From Caldilineaceae bacterium (lineage in GTDB: Bacteria; Chloroflexota; Anaerolineae; Caldilineales; Caldilineaceae), in contig WTGY01000126.1 of NCBI GenBank assembly GCA_011523365.1, positions 1 to 33,959 of the forward strand: 33,959 nt of DNA, written 5' to 3'. The stretch's first letter is position 1. Each line of letters begins with the position of its first letter. The notes below the pieces were generated by a model. The model ran no database searches. It saw only the letters and a list, made by a program, of their open reading frames with translations, and had not been told where the DNA came from. Positions 1-8,567 of this stretch are shown one piece after another. Made by a program: the position numbers and the translations under genes.

Positions 1-813
1 AACCATCGCGTCGCCCTCTACGACGTCAACGTGACCCCCTACGAGAGCCTCATGCTGGGCCTCTTCGCCATCTTCCGCGGCCCCGAAAACGACATCTGCG
101 CCGCCGAAGGCGTTCCCAAAACCATGGACCTGGAACTGACCTACAGCCGCGACGGCTTCCACTTCAGCCGCCCGGACCGCACCCCCTTTCTCGCTTCAAG
201 CCGCAGGATAGGCGACTGGAATCGCGCCTACCTCCATGCCTGCGGCGGCCTCTGCCTCGTCGTCCATGACCGCATCTACTTCTACTTTGCCGGTTTTTCT
301 GGCCTGTCGCCAAAACTGGGATCCGCCGGCAGCGGGGATACCGGCGTTGGGGATACCGGCCTGTCGCGGCGCGTCATGTACGCCGGCGCCAGCACCGGGC
401 TGGCAACGCTCCGCCGTGACGGCTTCGCCAGCATGGAAGCCGGCGCGGCAGGCGGTACGCTGACCACGCGGCCCGTTACCTTCAGCGGAGACCGCCTCTT
501 CGTCAACGTCAATGCGCCGCAGGGTGAACTGAGGGTGTCCGTGTTGGACGGTAACGGGGAAACTGTGGAAGGGTTGGGCGCCGATGCGTGCGCTGCGCTC
601 AGTGCGGACAGCACCTGCGCCGAAGTGAAATGGTCGTCCGGCGCCAATCTCGCCGCGCTGGCCGGTCAACCATGCAGACTACAGTTCCACCTGCAATCAG
701 GGCAACTGTTCTCCTTCTGGGTGACCGATGATCCCGGCGGCGCCAGCTACGGTCACATGGCCGCCGGCGGCCCCGGCTTCACAAACGGCCGCGACCTGCC
801 CCAATCCCAATAG
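1..813 (+). CDS. Glycoside-hydrolase-like (beta-propeller) protein, 3' part
   Basis: Open from the first base of the window in frame 1 and ending with TAG, so the N-terminus lies outside the window; 270 residues are visible. The segment LELTYSRDGFHFSRP resembles the blade motif of five-bladed beta-propeller glycosidases and related sugar-binding proteins (GH32/43/DUF4185-like). The last ~110 residues look like a beta-sandwich domain (RVSVLDGNGETVEG, then RLQFHLQSGQLFSFWV), often fused to that propeller in uncharacterised hydrolases. Around residues 108-120 there is a Gly/Asp/Thr-rich patch (GDTGVGDTG) encoded by a 15-bp near-tandem repeat, probably a loop expansion. The next gene is a sulfatase on the other strand, which fits breakdown of sulfated glycans. 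The family call is from pattern memory and no catalytic residue could be assigned. Confidence 0.55.
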   Translation, partial: NHRVALYDVNVTPYESLMLGLFAIFRGPENDICAAEGVPKTMDLELTYSRDGFHFSRPDRTPFLASSRRIGDWNRAYLHACGGLCLVVHDRIYFYFAGFSGLSPKLGSAGSGDTGVGDTGLSRRVMYAGASTGLATLRRDGFASMEAGAAGGTLTTRPVTFSGDRLFVNVNAPQGELRVSVLDGNGETVEGLGADACAALSADSTCAEVKWSSGANLAALAGQPCRLQFHLQSGQLFSFWVTDDPGGASYGHMAAGGPGFTNGRDLPQSQ

Positions 814-849
814 CCAGCGGTCTGGCACAAAATTCAGATTGACCGCCGA

Positions 850-873
850 TACTGACCACTACCCACTGCAGTT
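850..873 (-). repeat. Heptamer array at 3' end of sulfatase gene
   Basis: On the minus strand the stop TGA is followed by AACTGCAGTGGGTAGTGGTC, which breaks into 7-bp units of the form YAGTGGK. It is the same family as the arrays behind the carbamoyltransferase, fabF and ThDP-enzyme genes. Confidence 0.7.
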
Positions 874-2592
874 TCAATCCTTCAATCGTTCAGCGGTCAG
901 ATAGTACGCCCCGGCCAGCGGGCTTCCCTGCTCGTCATGCCACCAGCTTTTCACTGTGGTTGGCCCGCCTTCCACCGCCATCTCAAAAGTCTGCGCCGTC
1001 GCGTCCGGCGGCACAGGCAGTGTCTGCTCGCTGCGGCCCACCTGCAGCCACGCCGAGGCAACCGGCAGCGCCTTGCCCGCCGGCCAGCTGCCGTCCACCC
1101 CCTGCATCACCGGCGCCGGGTCGGAGATGCCCAGGCCGGACTCCTCCGGCCAGCGGCGCAGCGTAAAGCTGTAGAGACCGGCGCGGGCCGCCTCGACGTG
1201 CCAGGTGCCGCTGTCCATTACCGGCCCGCGCATCCCCCTCTGGTTATCCGCATACACCCACGCCCAGTCGCAGCTGCACAGCCGCGCCGGGTTCTCCGCT
1301 TCGGCGCCGATCGTCAGGGGCTGGTAGCTCGTAAGGGTACTGCTTACGCCGTCCCACCAGGCCCCGTACTGCCCCCGCAGCTGCTTGACCAGCTCCGGAT
1401 TCGCCCCGGCTACGTCCTGCTGCTGGCCCGGGTCCTCCCCGATGTTGTACAGCTCCCGCCCATCGACCAGCCGCCACCGCCCCCACATCACCGCCGCCCG
1501 TTCCCTGCCCGTGAAACCAAATCGAGTGCCTTCATTGGCGTGCCCATACTGCACCACCGACGTCCGGTCCGCCACCGCCTTGTCCGGCCGCCGCATGTGC
1601 GCAGCCAGTGACAGGCCGTCGCACGTCCAGCCGTCCGGCGCCTGCAGATCACACAGCTCGATCAGCGTTGGCAGGATATCCACCCCGCGCGTCACGCCGC
1701 CCACGTCGCGTCCGCCCTCGAGCCCCGCCGCCGGCCAGCGAATAAAACAGGGCACCCGGTGGCCGCCCTCGTATAGCGAAGTCTTCCTGCCCCGCATCCC
1801 CGCATTGTAGATCCCCTCACCCATCGCCGTGCCGTTGTCGGTCATGAATATCAGGATCGTGTTATCACGGATCTCGTTGTCCTGCAGAAACTTCTCCAGT
1901 CGCGCCATATTCTCGTCAATATTGGCGATCATGCCGAAAAAACTGGCCTCGTCCCGCCTGATGCCGTCCAGATACGGCCGCCTGTATTCGTCGGGAACCC
2001 AATACGGGCCATGCGGCGCATTCGTCGCAATATAGGCATAAAATGGCTCATTCCGGTCGTGGCAGCCCTGCATCCAACGCATCGCCTCCTCGAACCAGAC
2101 GTCGGTGCAGTAGCCCATGTACTGCTTGATCTCATCCTTGTGGCGGTAGTGGTCATCGAAATAATCGTTCCCATAGTAGTCGGCCGCCGATGTGATGCCG
2201 AAGGCGGGATGATGGATCGTCTCATGAAAACCGCGGTCCTGCGGCCGGTAGGGATAGTTGTCGCCCAGATGCCACTTGCCAAAATGGCCGGTGTGATACC
2301 CGTTCTCCGCCAGGATGTCGGCCATCGTCGGCAGGTCCGCGCGCAGGAGGGAACGCCCCATACACACGAACGTCGCCCCGTTGCGCAAGGCATCCTGGCC
2401 CGTCATCAACTCGCCGCGCGTCGGCGTACACATAGGAGCCACGTGAAAGTCGGTCAGACGCACACTGTCGGCGTGCAGACGGTCCAGCACAGGTGTCTTC
2501 AATATTGGATTGCCCAGGCAGGACAGGTCCCCGTAACCCTGGTCGTCCGTCAGCACGAATATGATATTGGGACGCGACTGTGTGTTCGACAT
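874..2592 (-). CDS. Sulfatase (formylglycine-dependent)
   Basis: 572 residues. Hydrolyses a sulfate ester, probably on a carbohydrate or aryl substrate. Visible alkaline-phosphatase-superfamily motifs: metal-binding Asp pair in VLTDDQGYGD (D16, D17); the active-site signature C-T-P-T-R at 55-59, whose Cys is normally oxidised to formylglycine by a separate maturase not seen here; GHFGKWHLGD; and the second metal site MTDNGTAMG. The C-terminal ~120 residues form an extra beta-rich domain. No signal peptide is visible, so it would be cytoplasmic unless exported by other means. The start is preceded by GAAAGG about 8 nt upstream. It is divergent from the carbon-nitrogen hydrolase. The TGA stop is followed at once by a heptamer array (850-873). 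Substrate unknown. Confidence 0.93.
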   Translation of the reverse strand: MSNTQSRPNIIFVLTDDQGYGDLSCLGNPILKTPVLDRLHADSVRLTDFHVAPMCTPTRGELMTGQDALRNGATFVCMGRSLLRADLPTMADILAENGYHTGHFGKWHLGDNYPYRPQDRGFHETIHHPAFGITSAADYYGNDYFDDHYRHKDEIKQYMGYCTDVWFEEAMRWMQGCHDRNEPFYAYIATNAPHGPYWVPDEYRRPYLDGIRRDEASFFGMIANIDENMARLEKFLQDNEIRDNTILIFMTDNGTAMGEGIYNAGMRGRKTSLYEGGHRVPCFIRWPAAGLEGGRDVGGVTRGVDILPTLIELCDLQAPDGWTCDGLSLAAHMRRPDKAVADRTSVVQYGHANEGTRFGFTGRERAAVMWGRWRLVDGRELYNIGEDPGQQQDVAGANPELVKQLRGQYGAWWDGVSSTLTSYQPLTIGAEAENPARLCSCDWAWVYADNQRGMRGPVMDSGTWHVEAARAGLYSFTLRRWPEESGLGISDPAPVMQGVDGSWPAGKALPVASAWLQVGRSEQTLPVPPDATAQTFEMAVEGGPTTVKSWWHDEQGSPLAGAYYLTAERLKD

Positions 2593-2703
2593 GGAGCGGC
2601 CTTTCAGTGGAGAAATATGTGGTCGGAGAGTCCTCGCCCAATCTTACATTGGACCCGCGCCGCGCTGCAATCGTCGCAGCCGATTCCAGCGATCTGCCAG
2701 ATT

Positions 2704-2727
2704 TTCTTCGTGCTCTTCGTGGATCAA
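2704..2727 (+). repeat. Short 9-bp direct repeat in divergent intergenic region
   Basis: TTCTTCGTG and CTCTTCGTG follow each other and are followed by GATC. The phrase is low complexity and lies between the sulfatase and hydrolase starts. No function can be assigned; it may be another interspersed short repeat. Confidence 0.3.
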
Positions 2728-2758
2728 TAAGGCACGCAAGTCTCCCCATTCACACCGG

Positions 2759-2787
2759 TTGACACACCAGCCCCTCCCGGCGAAAAT
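2759..2787 (+). promoter_or_regulatory. Predicted sigma-70-type promoter of hydrolase-SDR operon
   Basis: Perfect -35 TTGACA (2759-2764), 17-bp spacer, and -10 GAAAAT (4 of 6 matches). Predicted start near 2794 gives a leader of about 50 nt that contains the AGGAG ribosome site of the next gene. Confidence 0.5.
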
Positions 2788-2842
2788 GATCGCATCAAGA
2801 ACGCGACCTGTACCCTGCCCCCTAACCGACAGGAGTCATCCC

Positions 2843-3832
2843 ATGAGCCGCTTTGCCAACATCAGCCTGGTCAACTTCCCCACCCTGCCCCCAGACGAGC
2901 CCGACCGTTTACAAAAGACGCTGGACCGCATGTGCGCCTACGTCGCCGATGCCGCCCAGGAGCAGAGCGATATCGTCGCCTTCCCCGAAATCTGCAATTG
3001 CCTCGACACCGCCGACCCATTTGACGTGGCCGAGCCCCTGGATGGGCCGACCGTGACCGCGCTTTCCCAGGCCGCCCACCAGCATGAGCTGTACGTCGTC
3101 TGTCCGCTCATAGTCAGCGAAGACGGCCGCCGCTACAACTGCGCCGTTCTCATCGGTCGCAAAGGTGAGATCGTCGGAGTCTACCGCAAGAACTTCCCCA
3201 CCCACGGCGAGCTGGCAGCCGGCGTCACCCCCGGCGTTGAAACACCCGTCTTCGAGACCGATTTCGGCCGCGTCGGGCTCTGCATCTGCTTCGATCTCAA
3301 CTACTGGGAGGTCGGCTCCGGTCTTTGCCAGAACCGCGCCGAACTGGTGATCTGGCCCTCCATGTGGGCCGGCGGCCGCATGTTGAGCAAATGGGCGATG
3401 GAGTTCGGCTTTAATATGGCCGCCGTCTGGAAGGAACAGTCCACCTTCGTCGATGTCGCCGGCCGCGAGCTCCTCGCCGTCAAACGCGAGGCCAGGGACC
3501 GCACCGGCCGCTCGCCTGTGGTCACCGCCCGCATTGACCTCGACCGCCGCCTGCTCCATCCCGACTATAACCTGGAAAACCTGAAGGCCCTCTTCGAACG
3601 CTATGGGCCGACCGCAGCCTTCACCCAGTGGCTCAAACAGGACTGCCACCTGGTCTTCGGTTCACAGGTGCCGGGCGTCTCCAGCGACCAGCTGATCGAA
3701 GAGTTCGGCCTCGAAACGATGCGCGACTACCTGGCACGCGTGCGCCGTGACCGCAAAGCCGCGCTGGCGGCCGTTGCCGAACCGGTCTATACCAACGGAC
3801 AAACCCTCGCGCAGGACGGAGAGAGAATCTGA
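2843..3832 (+). CDS. Carbon-nitrogen hydrolase (nitrilase superfamily)
   Basis: 329 residues; a cytoplasmic amidase/nitrilase-type enzyme cleaving a non-peptide C-N bond. The catalytic Glu-Lys-Cys triad is visible: E49 (AFPEI), K116 (YRKNFPT) and C149 (LCICFDLNYW). Length is typical. The reading frame stays open upstream, but ATG 2843 is chosen because AGGAG lies 7 nt before it and the protein then starts with the usual first beta strand. The stop overlaps the ATG of the next dehydrogenase (TGATG), so the two are translationally coupled and probably act on one substrate, for example a carbamoyl or amide compound. The substrate cannot be read from the sequence. Confidence 0.93.
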   Translation: MSRFANISLVNFPTLPPDEPDRLQKTLDRMCAYVADAAQEQSDIVAFPEICNCLDTADPFDVAEPLDGPTVTALSQAAHQHELYVVCPLIVSEDGRRYNCAVLIGRKGEIVGVYRKNFPTHGELAAGVTPGVETPVFETDFGRVGLCICFDLNYWEVGSGLCQNRAELVIWPSMWAGGRMLSKWAMEFGFNMAAVWKEQSTFVDVAGRELLAVKREARDRTGRSPVVTARIDLDRRLLHPDYNLENLKALFERYGPTAAFTQWLKQDCHLVFGSQVPGVSSDQLIEEFGLETMRDYLARVRRDRKAALAAVAEPVYTNGQTLAQDGERI

Positions 3833-4632
3833 TGCTATTGACAGGGAAAACCGTCATCGTAACCGGCGCCGGCGGCGGCCTGGGCGCCGGTATCGCCGCC
3901 GTCTGCAGCCGTGAGGGAGCTAACGTGGTGGTGGCCGACATCCGCGGCGATGCCGCACGTGACGTCGCCGGCAGCCTGCCCGGCGATGCCCTGGCCGTCC
4001 ACTGCGACGTCGGCGACGACAATGCCCAGGCCGAACTGGTGCAGAAAGCAATCGACGCCTTCGGCCGCGTCGACGGCCTCGTGAACAACGCCGGCATCAA
4101 CTTCGCCAAACCGTTCCTGGAGACGACCGCCGAGGACTGGGAGCACATCATCCGCGTCGACCTGCGCGCCGTCTTCTTTCTGACCCAAAAGGTCTGCCGG
4201 CAGATGCTCACGCAGGCCCCAGGCGGCGGCAGCGTCGTCAACATCGCCAGTGTCCACGCCCACGCCGCTCTGCCCGGCGCCGGCCCCTACGACGCAGCCA
4301 AAGCCGGCGTCGTCATGATGGGCAAGAGCTTCGCCCTCGAAATGGCTGAATACAACATCCGCGTCAACGCGATCTCCCCCGGCCTGCTCGACACCCAGAT
4401 CTGGCAGAACCTGCAAGACGCCGCGCCCAGCCCGGAAGAATGCCTGGACTTCTGGCGCACCAACATCCCCATCGGCCGCGTGATCGCCCCGGAGGAGATC
4501 GGCGAGCTCGCCGCCTTCCTCCTCAGCGACCGCAGCGCCTCCATCACCGGCGCCAATATCTACGCCGACGGCGGCATGACCTCCCAGCTCATCAGCCAGG
4601 AGCCCTACACCTCCAAGCCCATCGAAGCCTGA
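3832..4632 (+). CDS. Short-chain dehydrogenase/reductase (SDR)
   Basis: 266 residues, classical SDR. Cofactor motif TGAGGGLG (11-18), D36 at the end of beta-2 (favours NAD over NADP), NNAG (85-88), and catalytic S140, Y153 and K157 (YDAAK). The C-terminal IYADGGM segment is typical of the family. It shares one base with the stop of the upstream hydrolase, so expression is coupled. It probably oxidises or reduces a hydroxyl of the same small molecule handled by the hydrolase; exact substrate unknown. Confidence 0.93.
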   Translation: MLLTGKTVIVTGAGGGLGAGIAAVCSREGANVVVADIRGDAARDVAGSLPGDALAVHCDVGDDNAQAELVQKAIDAFGRVDGLVNNAGINFAKPFLETTAEDWEHIIRVDLRAVFFLTQKVCRQMLTQAPGGGSVVNIASVHAHAALPGAGPYDAAKAGVVMMGKSFALEMAEYNIRVNAISPGLLDTQIWQNLQDAAPSPEECLDFWRTNIPIGRVIAPEEIGELAAFLLSDRSASITGANIYADGGMTSQLISQEPYTSKPIEA

Positions 4633-4916
4633 ACCCAACCCGGGCCGTCTCCACTGCGTCGAACAATGCGCAATTTCGTAGACGGTTCGTACCCATATTG
4701 CCCAGGACACTACGCAAAGCAGACGCACGCGCGTCCGCCCGATAAGACTACTCGGATTACCAGTGTATCCGCCCCCAGATCGACCCCCAGGGCGCTCCAT
4801 TCCAACACACAGTCCCCACCCATTTCGGGTTTTCCTTCAACCCGTTCCTGGTGTAAGATAACCGTCTGATCTAAACGCCTAAACCGATTCAGTTTTTCAG
4901 CCGAAACAGTGCTCCC

Positions 4917-6182
4917 ATGACCAAAATTCTGTCTCTATGGACAGACCGCCCCCGCTTCCATCATGATGTCAATATGCTCCTGATTGTCGTCGGGCTTGTG
5001 GCGGTCAGCTTTTTCGGCATCCAGACCTTCCTCAAGACCTTCTACGTCCTGCGCCTGGGCTACAGCATGGTCTTTTTTGGCGTGTTTAACTCAGCCAGCG
5101 CATTGAGCTACATGGTGATGAGCCTGCCCGCCGGTGCTCTGGGAAGCCGGCTCGGTTTGAATGTCACCATGCGCCTCGGCATCATCGTGACCGTTCTGGG
5201 CATGGCGATGCTGCCGCTGACCGAATCGGTGCCGGCGCTCTTCCGCTACTATTGGCCCGTCTTCTCGATGATGGTCGTCTCCGGCGGCTACGCCCTCTTC
5301 AGCATCAACATGGTGCCTGCCCTCATGGGGTTGACATCCGATGAAAACCGTAACAGCGCCTACGCAATGACCGGCGTCCTGCGCGGCCTGGGCGCCTTCG
5401 TCGGCACCCCCTTTGCCGGCCTGCTACCCGGCCTCATCGCATCCATGATCGGCGTCGGACTTGACAGCCCTGCCCCGTATCGTCTGGCACTTTGGCTGAG
5501 TCCTGCTGTTCTGCTGCTGGCCATTTTACCCCTGCTGCGCATCGGCGATGCAGAGCGGAGCGGCAAACACGAAGAGACACCGACTCTGCCGGGCTCCTTT
5601 CCCGTCGCCCCCGTCAGCCTGTTGATCCTGTTCGTCTGGTTCAGCCAGGCGGCCGGCGCCACCTGCTACTCCTTCTGCAACGCCTTTATGGACACGGAGT
5701 TGCAAATGTCCACCTTTGCAATCGGGATCATCTCCAGTGCCGGGCAGTTCGCCTCCATCTTCGCTCCCATGCTGCTGCCGTTGCTCGCCCGCCGCCGCGG
5801 CAACGGCTGGACGCTCATGGCCACCACAGTCGGCGGCGCTGTCAGCATGATCCCGCTCATCCTCATCCCCCAGTGGTTTGCCGCCGCTCTCGGCCAGTTT
5901 GCCTCCATGGTCCTTTCGGCCGTGCGCATGCCCGCCCTTCAGGTCTATCAGATGGAGATGATCGAGAAGCGCTGGCGTTCGCTGGCCTACGGCGCGGTCA
6001 ACACGGCGATGGGCCTCAGCTTTGGGCTGGTGAGCTTCGGCGGCGGCCAGATCATTGAGAGATGGGGCTACACCAGCCTTTACACGTTGGGTGTGTCCCT
6101 TTCCATTGTCGGCGCCACCATCATGTGGGGGATGTTGAAAAGGCCCACGCAGATGGTTGCAGCTCGGGGCGCTGTGCAGTAA
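4917..6182 (+). CDS. Major facilitator superfamily transporter
   Basis: 421 residues, very hydrophobic, with about 11-12 membrane segments starting near residue 19. The loop GALGSRLGLNVTMRLG after the second or third helix resembles the MFS cytoplasmic signature (GxLaDrxGrr) in weakened form. The central loop (about residues 210-225, GDAERSGKHEETP) separates two halves. It lies 284 bp after the SDR gene. No good ribosome site is visible; TAAGAT at 4854-4859 could be a -10 box, but no matching -35 was found. It probably exports or imports the product of the upstream pathway, which is inference from position only. Confidence 0.9.
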   Translation: MTKILSLWTDRPRFHHDVNMLLIVVGLVAVSFFGIQTFLKTFYVLRLGYSMVFFGVFNSASALSYMVMSLPAGALGSRLGLNVTMRLGIIVTVLGMAMLPLTESVPALFRYYWPVFSMMVVSGGYALFSINMVPALMGLTSDENRNSAYAMTGVLRGLGAFVGTPFAGLLPGLIASMIGVGLDSPAPYRLALWLSPAVLLLAILPLLRIGDAERSGKHEETPTLPGSFPVAPVSLLILFVWFSQAAGATCYSFCNAFMDTELQMSTFAIGIISSAGQFASIFAPMLLPLLARRRGNGWTLMATTVGGAVSMIPLILIPQWFAAALGQFASMVLSAVRMPALQVYQMEMIEKRWRSLAYGAVNTAMGLSFGLVSFGGGQIIERWGYTSLYTLGVSLSIVGATIMWGMLKRPTQMVAARGAVQ

Positions 6183-6251
6183 CAAATAGTGAAGAGAAGC
6201 AACTACCAAGCCTCATTCAGTGCTCGACGCCGGACGAGGCGAGCGCTGGTT

Positions 6252-6276
6252 TTTCTCACTCCTCTCTCCTCGCTTT
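6252..6276 (-). repeat. GAGGAGA-type heptamer run
   Basis: On the plus strand the units TTTCTCA, CTCCTCT, CTCCTCG and CTTTT follow each other. This is the same heptamer family as the arrays inside the GT4 and ribA-ribD genes. It directly precedes the hairpin module. Confidence 0.5.
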
Positions 6277-6277
6277 T

Positions 6278-6338
6278 GGGCGGTCGGGCCTATTCGGCCC
6301 TCCCTTGTGCGGGGGCTCCGCCCCCGCAACGCCCCCCC
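6278..6338 (+). repeat. 61-bp GC-hairpin module, copy 1
   Basis: Identical over 61 bp to 20302-20362 and nearly so to the truncated copy at 33922. It holds two hairpins: GGGCC-TATTC-GGCCC, and a perfect 9-bp stem with a TCC loop (TGCGGGGGC/GCCCCCGCA). It ends in a run of C. Confidence 0.9.
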
Positions 6339-6673
6339 CTTATGTCCGCGCCGTAGCAATGTGTGGCGAATTTGAAGTTGTTGTCTCGCGGCGACCAGGC
6401 TTCACCCCTCCCCCCCCACCCCGCGTCTTGGCACATTCCCACTATATGCCAGCGCAGGCAAGACAGGCGAGGCGACTCCCATATATGCCCAGCGTCCATC
6501 GCTATGACCATCGCGAGCCCGCTACAGAAACTCTGACGGTATAATCCCGCTAGACAGACCGCACACAGTACACACGGATCTTGGCTTAGTTGTTACGAAG
6601 AGAAAGCAAAAGGGGAGCGAACCGTGTGCCGCTCCGGTGGGCGCACAGCGCAAAATGTCGAATCCCTTTTCCT

Positions 6674-7705
6674 CTACATCGCCAGCTCCGCCATCATGCG
6701 CACAGTCTCGATGCTGTCGGTCATCACCGACAGAGTTGTGATCGGCGCCGTCCGCCAGAGCTGCAATCGGTCCGCGACGCGGGCGCGGCTGCCGCACAGG
6801 GAGACCGCGTCCACCAGCGCATCCGGTACAGCCTGCACCGCGCCGGCCCGGTCGCCGGCCTGATAGCTCGTCTGGATCCTGTCAGCCGCCTCTTCAAAGC
6901 CGTAGCGGCAGGCCAGATTGTAGTAGAAGTTCCTGCCCCTGCTCCCCATCCCGCCGATGTACAGGGCCAGCATCGGCTTGATCTGCATCCAGCAACCCGC
7001 CAGATCGTCCCCCACCACGACCGCCGCCGACGGTGCGATGTCGAACCCGTCCGGCCTGCCAGCCTCTCCGGCCTGTTTCCTTCCGGCAGCTACCGCCTCG
7101 GCGAACGTCGCCTCGTAATGCTCCGGCGCGAAGAAGATCGGCAGCCAGCCGTCAGCCAGCTCTGCCGCCAGCTCCACATTCTTCGGGCCAATCGCAGCCA
7201 GGTAGATCGGCAGGTCCGCCCGCCCGTGCAGGATGCTCTTTAGCGGCTTGCCCAGCCCCAACGAGCCGGGGCCGCGGTAGGGCAACTGGTAAAACTCGCC
7301 CTCAAAGGTCAGCTGCTCCTCACGCGCGAAAATGCGCCGCACAACTTCGATATACTCGCGTGTTCGGGTCAAGGGCCTGGCATACCCGACCCCGTGCCAG
7401 CCCTCCACCACCTGCGGGCCCGACACGCCCAGCCCCAGCAGCATGCGCCCGCCCGACAGCTGGTCCAGCGTCATCGCGGTCATCGCCGTCATCGCCGGCG
7501 AACGTGCCGCCATCTGCAGGATTGCCGTGCCCAAATGAATCCGCTCAGTCTGCGCGCCGATCCACGCCAGGGGCGACACCGCGTCAGAGCCGTACGCCTC
7601 AGCCGTCCACACCGCGTAGTAGCCCAGCCTGTCCGCCTCGCGTATCAACGCCATCGGCAGCGCAATCTTCCCGCCGGAATAACCTGTATTGAGTCCCAGT
7701 CGCAT
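6674..7705 (-). CDS. LLM-class flavin/F420-dependent oxidoreductase
   Basis: 343 residues, luciferase-like TIM barrel. Family features: N-terminal [60 protein letters not shown], and [20 protein letters not shown]. These match the F420-dependent actinobacterial/Chloroflexota branch of the family rather than FMN luciferases. Two adjacent ATG codons exist at 7708 and 7705; the second is chosen because GGAGG (7711-7715) is 5 nt from it and only 2 nt from the first. A small AMTAMTAMT repeat lies near residue 73. purN lies upstream on the same strand with a 69-bp gap. Substrate unknown. Confidence 0.9.
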   Translation of the reverse strand: MRLGLNTGYSGGKIALPMALIREADRLGYYAVWTAEAYGSDAVSPLAWIGAQTERIHLGTAILQMAARSPAMTAMTAMTLDQLSGGRMLLGLGVSGPQVVEGWHGVGYARPLTRTREYIEVVRRIFAREEQLTFEGEFYQLPYRGPGSLGLGKPLKSILHGRADLPIYLAAIGPKNVELAAELADGWLPIFFAPEHYEATFAEAVAAGRKQAGEAGRPDGFDIAPSAAVVVGDDLAGCWMQIKPMLALYIGGMGSRGRNFYYNLACRYGFEEAADRIQTSYQAGDRAGAVQAVPDALVDAVSLCGSRARVADRLQLWRTAPITTLSVMTDSIETVRMMAELAM

Positions 7706-7774
7706 CATCGCCTCCGCAGGCCGGTTGAAGAACTCGGCCCACGCCTGTCCGAACAGCGTTCTTGCTAACTCTCT

Positions 7775-8401
7775 CTACATCCCTGTCCCCGTTGCCGGCT
7801 GCGTACGCTTTCCCACCAACTGTCGCAGGGTCTCCACCAGCAGCCGGTGCTCCACCGCATGAATGCGATCGGCCAGCGTTGCATGTGTATCGCCGGGACG
7901 GATCGGAACCGCCTCCTGCGCCAGCACTGGCCCCTCGTCCACGCGCGCATCCGGCACCAGATGGACCATTACGCCGGTATGGTCGATTTCGCCGCGCCCA
8001 AAGGCCGCCAGCGCGTCTTCGATGGCGTGCGCGCCCGGGAACTGCCCGGGCAGCGCCGGGTGCAGGTTCACAACCCGGTTGGGAAAGCGGCCCAGAAACT
8101 GCTCGCTGAGTATGTGCATCCACCCGGCCAGTACCACCCAGTCCGGCGCGTACGCGCTCACCTGCGTGGCCAGGTCGGCGTCGTACTCGGCGCGGCTGCG
8201 CTGCCCGTCGCGGTAGGGCTTCAGCGGAAAGTAGCGGTCGGGGATCTGCGCCCGCCGCGCCCGTTCCAGCCCGTATGCCCCCTTGCGGTTGGAGACAACG
8301 ACCGCAATCTGCGCGTCCAGGCTGCCCGCCGCCACCGCGTCGATGATGGCTTGCAGATTCGATCCGTTCCCCGAGATGAGAACCGCCAGCTTGGCTTCCA
8401 T
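7775..8401 (-). CDS. purN: Phosphoribosylglycinamide formyltransferase
   Basis: 208 residues, full length. Transfers the formyl group of 10-formyltetrahydrofolate to glycinamide ribonucleotide, the third step of purine synthesis. Visible: SGNGSNLQ phosphate loop (10-17), VVSNRKGAYGLERA, AGWMHILSEQFLGRFPNRVV, catalytic N112 and H114 (VNLHPALPG), and catalytic D155 (VDEGPVLAQ). The usual NIHPSLLP is NLHPALPG here. No other purine gene is nearby, so it is not in a pur operon. The 166-bp gap to the divergent GT28 gene should hold its promoter. Confidence 0.93.
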   Translation of the reverse strand: MEAKLAVLISGNGSNLQAIIDAVAAGSLDAQIAVVVSNRKGAYGLERARRAQIPDRYFPLKPYRDGQRSRAEYDADLATQVSAYAPDWVVLAGWMHILSEQFLGRFPNRVVNLHPALPGQFPGAHAIEDALAAFGRGEIDHTGVMVHLVPDARVDEGPVLAQEAVPIRPGDTHATLADRIHAVEHRLLVETLRQLVGKRTQPATGTGM

Positions 8402-8446
8402 AGCGCCCCGAAAACAGGTGACATGGCCCCGCGATACGGTCTACAG

Positions 8447-8452
8447 TATAAT
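8447..8452 (+). promoter_or_regulatory. TATAAT -10 box between purN and GT28 gene
   Basis: Perfect TATAAT on the plus strand in the divergent region, about 115 bp before the GT28 start. No convincing -35 hexamer at 16-18 bp was found. The complementary strand reads TATACT almost at the same place, so it may serve either gene. Confidence 0.25.
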
Positions 8453-8567
8453 CGATCTCCATACCCGGCGACCTATTCTTGTCCCCGGAGAACAGCGCCC
8501 TTTTCGGTTTCACGAGACTCTCTGCCCCGTGCACCAGTCTATGGGCCGGGCATAGTTTCCCCTTCAC

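Larger units (their letters stand above)
6183..6673. other. Convergent intergenic region with heptamers and hairpin module
   Basis: About 490 bp between the ends of the MFS gene (+) and the LLM gene (-). It contains a short CTCCTCT heptamer run (6252-6276) followed directly by the 61-bp hairpin module (6278-6338) and a second C-rich tract near 6410-6422. No credible gene or tRNA was seen. The hairpin could act as a two-way transcription stop here, although it lacks a T tract. Confidence 0.6.

Noticed and set aside
6278..6338. Rho-independent terminator
   Set aside because: The stem is strong but is followed by C residues, not T residues, and the same module is also found upstream of genes, so a simple intrinsic terminator is not supported.
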